Source: Actinidia chinensis
Lineage: Eukaryota; Streptophyta; Magnoliopsida; Ericales; Actinidiaceae
Direction: 5' to 3'
Length of the DNA: 11,678 nucleotides
NCBI GenBank assembly: GCA_009663005.1
Contig: CM018904.1
Span: 1,476,723 to 1,488,400, forward strand
The notes under the pieces were generated by a model that saw only the letters and a list, made by a program, of their open reading frames with translations, made no database searches and was not told the DNA's origin. Each line of letters starts with the position of its first letter. The stretch's first letter is position 1. Of this stretch, positions 1-7,396 are shown piece by piece. The translations under genes and the position numbers were made by a program.

Positions 1-1877
1 ATATTCAAAAGCCTCGACTTTCTAATCGGACTATACTACATAAATTCGTTATTCTTCTCATATATGCTTTTGCGAATATTTTACTCCACTCTTGCTTTCC
101 TTTATCACCTAAATATTGTCAAAAATCCTATTCCAAAGCACATTTGGCTTAGCGTATAACCCATAATCTCTAACAAGGTTTTATCATACATATCAAACAT
201 AAAAATTACCATGCGTAGATGCATATAACATACATAACGGAAAAAGATAAACATTTAATCTTTCGCGCATAACTTGGTTCAAAATTCATGGCTTGTCTTG
301 ATTTTTGACTATATCCGAGTCAACTAATTCTTGACACATACATTATGCACTAGGACCTCCCGTCCTTAGTCGGTTTGATAAGTGATTCCACACCCCCTTG
401 AGTCGGGTCATGCCGGCCGAGTACCTTCCCGAAGGTAGAAACATAATGGACATAGGCTATACATACAAAAATCTTTTCAAAGATCATATCATTCCATGAT
501 TGATTTGCATAGCATACATAATTTCATGCATATATCATAGCCTCAAAAAGTCATTTACTTACCTACTTTTAGAGATTAAGGTTACTTACTTGTGCGTGCT
601 TGGGTATTGTGGTAAACTCGCTCGTCTTGTTCCGTAGTCTAATCGGTCGATGCCTATACATACATTTTATTTGTCGACATAATTACGATTAATATATTAC
701 TTAAGTATTTATTATCGTTAATTAAAAAATTTATTTTTCAAGTACTAGGCTAAACCATACATGTTTTGGTTATTTAAAAATGATTTTTTGTAAAGCTAAA
801 CTAGTTTGAAAAATTTTTAAACCTTGCTGAACTAAATAAGAAGTTAGTTTTTCTATTCCGAACTTGCAAGTCTTTTGGGCCATTTAAAAATTTCGAATTT
901 GAAAATATAGTTCATATACACGTGTAGGTATTTAAATAGCTATTCTTGGACCTTGAATCAACTAAAATGTTTCGTATAAAAGTTATGGCTAAATACCGAC
1001 AGTGGGTTCGAAATAAAAACATAACTTACTTCAGTTTTTTACGGCGTACTACATTCTGTTTTTGACCCTTTCAACTTGAAAATAGAAAATTTGTATTTCA
1101 CGATACTTGTAGATATTTATAGTATCTTTCAATATGCAACTTGAGTCAAAAAAAAAAAAAATCAAAACGATACTATATAAAGTTGTAGTTCAAAATCCTA
1201 CTGCTGGTTCAAAGTACGTAAGTCGTATTCAACCCATAACAACATTTGATTCTAAAAAAGATTTCAAATGATAAATTTTTGGAATATCTTTACAGATTAG
1301 TGTTACACTAAATATAGTTGCTCTAATAGATTACATATAGAAATTTAGCAAGAAAGTGTAAAAGAATTTGATTTACGCATCCATAATAATTCTCTTCTCT
1401 TCCTCTTACCCTTCTGATTTCTCTCCTTCTTGTTTCCCTTCTCTTTCCATCCTCGGTTCTCCTCCGCGCCTCTCCTCTCCCTCTTTCTCATGCTGTCCCC
1501 TTTCTCTAATTTATACACGTATAACACCCCAACCTTCTTTTTTTTTTTTTCTTTTTTAAACAAATTATTTCGCAACATTATCCATCACCAACCTCTTTTT
1601 CTTTTTCTCTTTATTCTTTTTTTTCCTTTTCCCTGTTTCCTGGTTCTTTTCTTTCGGCCGTGGCATACCGATTTTCTTCTGCCGTTTTAATTATAAAATT
1701 GCACTTTAGCCCCTCAACTTTTTAAGTATTAACTTTAATATTAAATGGTTCTCTTTTAAATTTTAAACCTCAACAAGTTACTAATCTTTCACTTTAACCC
1801 CGGAACAAATTAAATGCCCTAATTAAATAAAATTTTTTTGAGAAATAACTATAGGTAATTAAGAGTCGGATATTACA
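1..1877 (-). mobile_element. Ty3/gypsy LTR (Tekay/Del-like), probable 3' LTR, truncated by window edge
   Basis: Read on the minus strand, the LTR begins TGTAATATCC at 1877, a decayed form of the TGTAACATCCC/TGTAACACCCC start usual for plant Tekay/Del chromovirus LTRs. A polypurine tract lies directly before it. The first few hundred bases hold a GAGGGGCTAAAGTGCAATTT phrase (about 1693-1712), a GGCCG motif and a long purine-rich, A-rich stretch (about 1380-1640). Further in, around 360-430, is a GC-richer block with GGCCGGCATGACCCG and GACTAAGGACGGGAGG, and around 550-650 two AAGTAAGTAA-type sites. I recognise these last features from such LTRs by memory only. The 3' end of the LTR (expected to finish in ...CA) is not in the window, so it is longer than 1.8 kb. 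No coding capacity is seen. The family assignment is an inference from ends and motifs. Confidence 0.7.
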
Positions 1878-1891
1878 TTCTTCCCATCCTT
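1878..1891 (-). other. Polypurine tract (plus-strand primer site) of the gypsy element
   Basis: On the minus strand this reads AAGGATGGGAAGAA and runs straight into the TGTAATATCC start of the LTR. Just upstream (about 1892-1914) is GAGGACAA followed by T-runs, the counterpart of the GAGGACGAA...AAG-GGGGGAGAA stretch that ends the polyprotein in autonomous Tekay elements. The tract primes plus-strand DNA synthesis during reverse transcription. Here the reading frame upstream is not conserved as an integrase or chromodomain tail, so the element appears non-coding at this end. Confidence 0.65.
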
Positions 1892-2074
1892 AAAAAAAAA
1901 TTGTCCTCAAAATTTTTTTATTTCTTTTCGTTCTCTTTTCTTCCCAACCGAACTCTTCACTCCATCAATTCTTTCTTTACTCTATATATAAATTGAGTAT
2001 ACAGTAAGGGGACCACCAACTTTTTCTTTCCTATTTTGTCCTGGCTAAAAACTTTCCTGTAAATTACATTTCAG

Positions 2075-2190
2075 TCCCTAGACTTTTTTAATATTATAGT
2101 TGGTCCATATAGTTTTCTGATTATTACAATTACACTTGGTCCCTAGATTACTAATAATTACAAGATTGGTCCCTAGATTTCTGTAAATTA
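2075..2190. repeat. Decayed ~30-bp phased repeat, block A
   Basis: The phrase TCCCTAGA, or a near relative (TGGTCCATATAG), begins at about 2075, 2104, 2140 and 2170, separated by AT-rich filler such as TTAATATTATAG and AATAATTACAAG. Spacings are about 29, 36 and 30 bp. Looser relatives (GTCTCAAAA, AGTCCTAGA, ATCCCTAAA) continue to about 2400. It resembles the 'gtccctagactt' repeats common in plant intergenic DNA and LTR-element interiors. No protein product. Confidence 0.55.
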
Positions 2191-2746
2191 CATTTGAGAA
2201 CCCTTAAGTTCGTTATTGCATTTTTGGTCTCAAAATTTTTTAATTTTGTCACTTTGACCCAAAACTTTCTATTTTGGGGCAATTTGAACCCGTGAAACAT
2301 TCCTTAAATTTTTAATAATTATAGTTTAGTCCTAGATTTTACTGATATTATAGATGGATCCCTAAAGTTGGCTGTAATATATTTTTATACCCTAAAATTG
2401 TAATTATTTTCAATTTGCTTTGGCTTTACCAATTTTTTTTTTATTTTGCTCCCCTAATTTTTTTTTTTTGGAATTTTGCCTATACTGAATTTTTTCGATT
2501 TTGGCCATATGAATCGTAAATCTCTACCATAATTTTTTTCTCGATTTGCCCCACTCATATTTAACTCATTTACCATCATTTGTTTAATTTTTTTCAAACG
2601 ATTTTGCCACTACTTCAATTAACTCATTTACCCCCCCTTTTTTTTTTATTTGCCCCTACTTAATTTTTTTTTCGTCCATCTTGCCCCTCCTCACATTAAC
2701 TCAGAAGATTCGGTAGGTGGGTTAGGATTGCTTATTTTACAAACTA

Positions 2747-2765
2747 ACCCATTCATAGCACGGGT
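2747..2765 (+). repeat. Decayed hairpin resembling a Helitron 3' subterminal hairpin
   Basis: ACCC...ATAGCACGGGT matches the right arm and loop of the hairpins at 3041 and 4328, but the left arm is degraded to ACCCATTC and no CTAGT or other CTRR end follows at the expected distance. It is likely a damaged third copy of the same terminal module. Taken alone it would not be callable. Confidence 0.3.
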
Positions 2766-3040
2766 ATTTCTGATTTGCCTCCTTATTAATGTGAGTGAAT
2801 AGTAGGTCCATCTACCACCCTTTTTTTTTTGTGTGATTTACCCCTTTGTAACTTTTTTTTTTAACTCATTTACCACAATTTGTTTTTCGATTTTGGCCTT
2901 TAGTGAATGTGATGAATAACCTCATTGCAACTATTTTTTTTCTATTTTCATCCCTTTGAACTTTATTTATCACCATTTTTTTGTTTCCGATTTTGCCCTT
3001 CCTCCATTTTTATTTTCGATTTTTCCCTTAAATTACTCAT

Positions 3041-3070
3041 CGTGCAGAGCACGGGCATACCCCCACTAGT
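3041..3070 (+). mobile_element. Helitron-like 3' terminus (hairpin + CTAGT), copy 1
   Basis: CGTGC-AGA-GCACG forms a 5-bp stem with a 3-base loop (3041-3053). It is followed 12 bases later by CTAGT at 3066-3070. Helitrons (rolling-circle transposons) end in CTRR followed by a target T, with a GC-rich hairpin about 10-12 bases before the end, and this site has that layout. The 5' TC terminus and any Rep/helicase gene were not found, so at most it is a non-autonomous or truncated element. Similar repeat texture continues on both sides, which is unexpected for a true boundary. Confidence 0.5.
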
Positions 3071-3159
3071 ACTCATAATAAATGTGATGAATATAGCAAG
3101 TCACCACCACTTGTCCTTTCAATTTTGCCCCTCTTTAATTTTTTCCGACAATAAAATTA

Positions 3160-3400
3160 CAGTTCAGTCCCTAAGACGTTCTTTTACCTTATAGTTGGGG
3201 TCCCTAGAATTTCTATTTAGTACAGATTGATCCCTAAGAGTTACTATACTTAACAGATTAGTCCTAAATTGTTCATAAATTATATTTTTAGATCCCTTAA
3301 GTGTCGTATTATAATTTGGTCCTACAACTTTCTGATGTTTGTTAACAATTTGATCGGTGACATCCCTAGAATTTCTGATATCGCATTTGGTCCCTAGATT
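3160..3400. repeat. Decayed ~31-bp phased repeat, block B
   Basis: TCCCTAGA or TCCCTAAG-like cores fall at about 3168, 3201, 3231, 3262, 3293, 3320, 3363 and 3391, a nearly constant step of about 31 bp over the first five. The filler between them is AT-rich (ATTTCTATTTAGTACAG and the like). It is the best-phased part of the T-rich region and shares its core with block A about 1.1 kb to the left, suggesting internal duplication of one array. A remnant (GATCTCTAGAATTGC) is at about 4079-4093. Confidence 0.6.
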
Positions 3401-3419
3401 TATATTACCCCCAACCGTT

Positions 3420-4035
3420 TTTTTTGATTTTAAAGCCCCTGGCCATAATTTTTTCATTGGTTTGTTTCGATTTGCCCCCCACTTGTGAGCCCCTAACTAT
3501 TTTTTTTTTCATATTCTTTTTTGGGAACCATCTTTTTTTTTTACCACATTTTTTTTTTTTCACTTTGGCCCCTATCAATTTTTGTTAGCATTTTTTTTTT
3601 ATTGATTTTGGGCCCCTAACTAATTTGGCCCCGACCAATTTTTTTTGCCAATTGGGCCGTTTTTTGTTTTATTTTAGTGACCATAAACTCAAAACCCCCA
3701 TTTTTTTTTTTCGATTTTGGCCCTAACCCATTTTTTCTTTCTATTTTCTTTTGTTCGATTTTGCCCCTACTACATTTTTTTTTCGATTTGCCCCCCCACT
3801 TTTTTCCAATGTGCCCCTGACCAGTTTTTGTAATTTTTTTTTGGTACTATTTTTTTTTACCACCATTTTTTTTGTCGATTTTTCCCCCCACCCATTTTTT
3901 ATTCATATTTTTGCCATTTTTTATTTTGAGTGAACGTAACGCACAACTCTTGTTTTTCCCCCATTGGGCCCTACCAATTTTTTTTGCCAATTTGCCCTTT
4001 TTTTATATTTTTTTTTTGTGCCCATTTTGCCCATT
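3420..4035. repeat. T-run / GCCCC low-complexity array
   Basis: A succession of units of roughly 25-45 bp, each made of a run of T, often CGATTT(T), then GCCCC, GGCCCC or a C-run, then a short variable stretch such as TAACTAAT or GACCAATT. Examples are at about 3470, 3567, 3612, 3630, 3716, 3760, 3785 and 3878. Units vary in length and are not cleanly tandem. Short open frames across it are translations of T-runs (Phe-rich) and have no family resemblance. Confidence 0.5.
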
Positions 4036-4327
4036 ACTGAACGTTGAACGATTTTTAACTCTACTTAGTTGAACAGATTGATCTCTAGAATTGCTAGAAA
4101 TATATTTTGACCTAAAATTTTAGTTATTTTAATGTGACTTTTGCTTTACCAATTTTTTTTTCGATTTGTCCTACTTTTGATGAACGTAAATGTGATTAAT
4201 GTTAGTGAATCAGTAGGACCACTTTTTTTGGTTATTTTGCTGTAAATTATTTGTGTATTGTTTTATAAAAATGTTATTTCTATTTCTTCTTAAAATTGCA
4301 TGTTAGAATGTAACTGAAAAGGAAACT

Positions 4328-4359
4328 ACCGTGCATAGCCGGGCGCTCCACCAACTAGT
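4328..4359 (+). mobile_element. Helitron-like 3' terminus (hairpin + CTAGT), copy 2
   Basis: ACCGTGC-ATA-GCCGGG reads as the same hairpin as at 3041 with one base missing from the right arm (GCACGG reduced to GCCGG). CTAGT follows at 4355-4359, 11 bases after the stem. The next base onward (4360) is where similarity to the start of a gypsy LTR begins on the other strand, so this could be the right edge of a Helitron inserted into that LTR. The 5' end is not identified. Confidence 0.5.
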
Positions 4360-4771
4360 ATATAGATAAACATCATCATGTCTTTCTTTTTCCTTTTATC
4401 TTTATTCTTTTCTTTAATAAAAAAGTAAAACTCTTTTTTTTTTGTTCTTTTTTTTCTTCTCCATCCCATCCGTGCTATTCTCTCTTGCCCTTTGTACATA
4501 TATATAAACAACAAAAAAAAGGCCAGTGGCCGAAAGTTTTTGTAATATTACACTTAAGTCCCTCAAACTTCAATATTTTTTTTAATTTATCTCAAAAGTA
4601 TGAATCTTTCAATTAAACTCCAAAAATTACTTTACATTATCTATTAATACTTTAGAATATAAAATTTATTAATTTACATTAATTAACATCTATTATACAT
4701 GTTCGTATTTATTGTATTATTTTATATCTCATTTGCTTAATTAGCATATTTTAAAAATTCGGGATGTTACA
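4360..4771 (-). mobile_element. 5'-terminal fragment of a second gypsy LTR, related to 1-1877
   Basis: On the minus strand it starts TGTAACATCCCGAAT at 4771, closer to the consensus Tekay/Del LTR start than the copy at 1877. In the same order as the first LTR it then shows an AT-rich lead, a GAGGGACTTAAGTGTAATATTAC phrase (about 4541-4564; compare 1693-1712), a GGCC-containing block (4520-4540) and an A-rich purine stretch (about 4390-4480). Similarity to the other LTR then stops near 4360, at the Helitron-like CTAGT. The remaining >1 kb of LTR is absent here. It may be the truncated 5' LTR of the same element or a separate relative. Confidence 0.6.
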
Positions 4772-5467
4772 TTGTGTCACTACTTGGGTTTGTCGAATTT
4801 GTAGCTTTAATGTTGTTGTAATTTTTTTTTTTTTTTTTGGCCTAATTCGAGTTTTACATTAGTTGATTTGTTGGAGAATGTGCTTCTATGGTTTGGATTT
4901 TTATATGATTTTGTTCATTCAATAATATGGCAACCTTTTTCTAACCTCTCTTTGGCGGCTGAGAAAACTGTAAATTTGAGAATTAGAACACAGACAATGT
5001 AATGAATTAGCTATTGATGCTCTGGAAAAAAATTACTGGGGAAGAAAATTCACTATGTATAGAATTTGTGCTACCAACCAGCAAAGGCTAAACAAAAGAA
5101 AAACACTAGTAAGCCTTTATGGAAAGTGAAGCATGAAGTCGCTGCAAGAGAATTCATATTTAATGGCACCAAGATAATTATGTTTGCTACTATCAGCACG
5201 ATTCTTTTGCTTGAACTCATCTTAGACAACCCTAGTTCTTGTATGATAATAAGAAACGTATGATTCTTAATGAATCCTCACATTCTTCTTTTTTTTTTTT
5301 AGCATTGTGCTATTAAAATTACAAGTTAGTAGCATGATTAAATTATTTAATACTTTTTAGATAGTTTGAGATTTCTTAAACTTTTGAAATAGAAAACTGA
5401 GAGTGGTTTATTTAATAGGATAATCAAGTATAAAACCTGAGATAAGGCAAAAAAGGTCTTTGACCAC
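4772..5467. other. Unassigned AT-rich intergenic stretch
   Basis: No recognised gene or repeat. It contains a 20-base T-run near 4820-4838 and a 12-base T-run near 5289-5300. One short open frame (5066-5263, 65 codons) has no recognisable domain, ends in ordinary AT-rich sequence and has no convincing start context, so it is not called. The texture resembles plant intron or flanking DNA. Confidence 0.4.
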
Positions 5468-5661
5468 ATTTGTCTTCCTTTATCCACCACCCTTATCCAC
5501 TCATTCGAAAAAGGTATCCAAACAAAGTGTAAAAGTTATTCCCCCTTATTTAATTACTCCATCAAACAAAGTTAAAAGTTATCCCCCCTTCAAAAGTTTA
5601 TCCTCCTCTAAAAAATTATCTCCCTGACTAAAAACTATCCCCTGATACTATTTGGCAGCGC
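5468..5661. mobile_element. Right-hand arm of a Tourist-like MITE (partial copy)
   Basis: Contains CCACCCTTATCCACTCATTC, then GTATCCAAACAAAGT and repeated AAAAGTTAT(C)CCCC motifs (5531, 5574). This is the order seen in the right arm of the cleaner element at 8297-8692. It ends at TTA (5662-5664). Most of it is the inverted complement of 5665-5800, so the two arms form a palindrome. Its own left arm is not recognisable upstream, so it is either a truncated element or a rearranged copy joined head-to-head with the next one. Confidence 0.55.
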
Positions 5662-5664
5662 TTA

Positions 5665-5990
5665 GGCCGGATGAAATATCATGGGATAAGGTTTTTAGAG
5701 GGGGGGATAACTTAGAGGGGGGGAGGGGGATAACTTTTAACTTTATTTGGATACTTTTTAGAATGAGTGGATAAGGGTGGGATAAGGAAGAAAATATCTA
5801 GGAGAAAACAAAATGCAAAAATATCGATATAACAAAAAAAAAAAATAGATATATATATATTATATTATATAAAAATATCTAATATAAAAGATGGGAAATG
5901 ATTTTCTACACTCCAAAAATGATATCTACACTCCAAAATAGGGTGTAGAAATCAACACCATTATGGTATTGATTTAACACTCCTATTTTG

Positions 5991-6025
<35 letters not shown>

Positions 6026-6378
6026 CATTTATATAAAGAATTCATAAAATATCTATCTGTATCTATATATCTGTCATGAATATCTTTATATTTAGATATT
6101 ATGTATATGTATATTATATTTAATATCTAGATATTTTACAATTTTGTTTGTCTTTATATATATATTGTCTTCCGTATCCCCCACTCTTACCTCCCGGATA
6201 AACTTTTAATTAGGGTGAGGGCACCCATAAAAATTTATCCGTCCTATCCTCCGCTAGAGAGAAAAAGAGTTATCCGGAGGAAAAAGTGATCGAGCGGGTT
6301 TTCACCATCCAATGGAATAGAAAAAGTTATCCGGGGAAAAAAGTTAATACGCCCGTATCCTCCCGTTCAAACAGGCCT
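5665..6378. mobile_element. Degenerate Tourist-like (PIF/Harbinger-type) MITE, about 0.7 kb, with a nested insertion
   Basis: Flanked by TTA at 5662-5664 and 6379-6381. The right end, read inward, is AGGCCTGTTTGAACGGGAGG, matching GGGCCCGTTTGGCTGGAGG at the end of 8297-8692. The left end (GGCCGGATGAAATATCATGG) is more diverged. Both arms carry GGATAACTT motifs (5705, 5728; inverted at 6267 and 6321). The centre is an AT-rich ATATCT loop matching the loop of the 8297 element (AGATATTTTACA is shared). A smaller MITE is inserted at 5893-6030. It has no transposase and would depend on one in trans. TSD and ends are plausible but the left end is weak. Confidence 0.55.
5893..6030. mobile_element. 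Small MITE with long terminal inverted repeats, nested in the larger element
   Basis: The left arm (from GGGAAATGATTTTCTACAC) and right arm (to GGAGTGTAGAAATAACATTT) are inverted copies over about 47 bases, each containing TCTACACTCCA twice around GATATC. The centre (AAATCAACACC...GGTATTGATTT) is itself partly palindromic, so almost the whole element can fold into one hairpin. The right end appears to have lost the CCC that would match the left GGG. It interrupts the AT-rich loop of the 5665-6378 element and is therefore younger than it. Superfamily not assigned: no clear target duplication was found. Confidence 0.7.
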
Positions 6379-6786
6379 TTAGGGTAGGTAGCCATCAGAA
6401 GGAATCTGTTGGGGATCACTTTCTTTTTACATGCTTGCCACTTTATCATTCATCGTTCTGCAAAATTCAAGGGATACTAGAACCAGGTAATACTTTACGG
6501 CGCAAACGTTACAGAGACTGTATTTGATATTTCTTGGTAAATATATGTTAGGTAGTCTGTTAAATTGGTTGAGGTCCCCGGAAAGACGAACAGCAAGTTA
6601 ACCGAACATGTACAGATCTGAAACAGTTCGTTAAAAATAGCAAAACAAGTGGTACCTAAAAGGGAGAATAAACATCGAATATCAGCACCTTATTGACTAA
6701 ATGTAAAAATTGAAGGATCAATTTCCATTTCCCTGGCACCTTACTTCATGATACAACGAATCTTTTTTGCCTAGAAAGTAGGGTAA
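6379..6786. other. Unassigned stretch downstream (minus sense) of a possible exon
   Basis: About 400 bases less repetitive and less T-rich than the surroundings, with no recognisable repeat ends or domain. If the possible exon at 6787-6858 is real, this would be 3' UTR and flank on the minus strand. I see no strong polyadenylation signal that would decide it. Confidence 0.3.
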
Positions 6787-6858
6787 TTACTTCCTTCTTG
6801 ATCTTTTCCTGAAACGATTCGATGCCAAACAATCTGCATGCACAACAAGCTCATCATT
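6787..6858 (-). CDS. Possible 3'-terminal exon of an unrecognised gene (or gene remnant)
   Basis: On the minus strand a splice-acceptor-like TTCATTTAACAG (6859-6870) is followed by 23 sense codons and TAA at 6787-6789. The peptide reads NDELVVHADCLASN then RFRKRSRRK, a mixed and basic tail unlike the low-complexity frames elsewhere in the window. Base composition is also more gene-like. I do not recognise the family, and no matching upstream exon is visible before the copia LTR begins at 6934. It could be chance, an isolated last exon whose gene was split by the LTR insertion, or a pseudogene scrap. Low confidence. Confidence 0.2.
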   Translation of the reverse strand, partial: NDELVVHADCLASNRFRKRSRRK

Positions 6859-6933
6859 CTGTTAAATGAATCCAGAATTCACAGTTCCAATTGGCAATGT
6901 TTTGTTGGAAATTTACAAAATTTAGGTATAAAT

Positions 6934-7385
6934 TGTTGGGAAAAATCAGTCCCACCCATAACGAAAACACACAAATTAAAACACACAAACTAAAATAGAG
7001 AACACAAGATATACGTGATTTTGCCTACGTCCACGGGAGAAAGAGAAATTCACTAATACAAGTGATTACAATGAGAAAATAAAAATACACAACCTAGAAC
7101 CCTAACTCACTTTGTATTTTTATTTTCCTCTCTCACACTTCTCACTTTTGTATTTTCACTTTTTCTCTCCTTTTTTTTTCTTCTCACTACACCAAATACT
7201 TAGCCTATACAAAAAGGTTTATATAGGCATCAAAAAGACAACATCTGAGAAAAATTAATTTAGCCATTGAAGGCTTTCCTTGGGAGTTCAAAAACTCCTA
7301 CTTTTGGAAGAAACAAATCACTATTGGGAGAGAACGAAACAAGTTGGTCAAACCATTGAACCAATATTGAGTCAACTTTCTAATA
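6934..7385 (-). mobile_element. Ty1/copia-type LTR, probable 3' LTR
   Basis: Read on the minus strand, a purine tract GATGTGGAGAT (7386-7396) is followed by TATTAGAAAGTTGACTC, which looks like TGTTGG with two G-to-A decays. A TATA box follows (TATATAAA, 7218-7225), then a purine-rich leader. The U5-like part contains AGTGAATTTCTC, CCCGTGGACGTAGGC and CACGTATATCTTGTGTTC, and the LTR ends TTTTTCCCAACA at 6934. This order is typical of many plant copia LTRs. No primer-binding site follows at 6933, and the polypurine tract precedes it, so it is more likely a 3' LTR than a 5' one. An alternative start at 7445 (see findings) would make it 512 bp. No gag-pol is present. Confidence 0.65.
7218..7225 (-). 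promoter_or_regulatory. TATA box inside the copia LTR
   Basis: GCCTATATAAACC on the minus strand lies about 160 bases into the LTR. It is followed by a purine-rich leader, the usual placement of the U3 promoter before the R region. Inactive or active status cannot be read from sequence. Confidence 0.45.
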
Positions 7386-7396
7386 ATCTCCACATC
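7386..7396 (-). other. Polypurine tract of the copia element
   Basis: GATGTGGAGAT directly precedes the LTR start, corresponding to the AAGGTGGAGAT-then-TGTTGG junction common in plant copia elements. A second candidate tract, AAAGGGGTGGAT, sits 60 bases further out (7446-7457), before TGTTTGGGG. Confidence 0.45.

Larger units (their letters stand above)
1892..4327. repeat. Long non-coding T-rich repetitive stretch
   Basis: About 2.4 kb with strong strand bias: the plus strand is rich in runs of 8-11 T and in GCCCC or GGCCCC blocks, with few matching A-runs. It contains three recognisable sub-textures. These are phrases of the type GGTCCCTAGATTT repeated about every 30 bp, T-run units ending CGATTTTGCCCC, and a block with AATGTGATGAAT and GAATAGTAGGTCC. 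Some segments recur: CTAAAATT...GCTTTACCAATTT is found near 2391-2440 and again near 4112-4160. No reverse transcriptase, integrase, gag or transposase motif is readable on either strand. It lies between a gypsy polypurine tract and a related LTR fragment, so it may be the interior of a non-autonomous element, a Helitron-related insertion, or both. Confidence 0.6.

Noticed and set aside
1345..1690. Overlapping open frames on both strands (Lys/Arg-rich on minus; Phe/Ser-rich on plus)
   Set aside because: They are translations of the purine-rich part of the gypsy LTR, low complexity with no domain.
3160..3400. Regularly spaced repeats considered as a CRISPR-like array
   Set aside because: Repeats are short, degenerate and not separated by unique spacers, and the DNA is plant nuclear in character.
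3164..3457. 97-codon minus-strand frame across the phased repeat
   Set aside because: It spans the 31-bp array and the T-run block, and its peptide is explained by repeat sequence.
2925..4072. Several Phe/Pro-rich open frames in the T-rich region
   Set aside because: Phe and Pro come from T-runs and C-runs. No codon bias, start context or family match.
4326..4514. 62-codon minus-strand frame with Lys/Arg-rich peptide
   Set aside because: Lies within the A-rich part of the LTR fragment and crosses the Helitron-like end.
5066..5263. 65-codon plus-strand frame with a mixed N-terminal and hydrophobic C-terminal half
   Set aside because: No recognisable family, no splice or promoter support, and similar length frames are expected by chance.
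5847..5871. TA-rich simple repeat
   Set aside because: Ordinary AT microsatellite inside the MITE loop, already covered by the element call.
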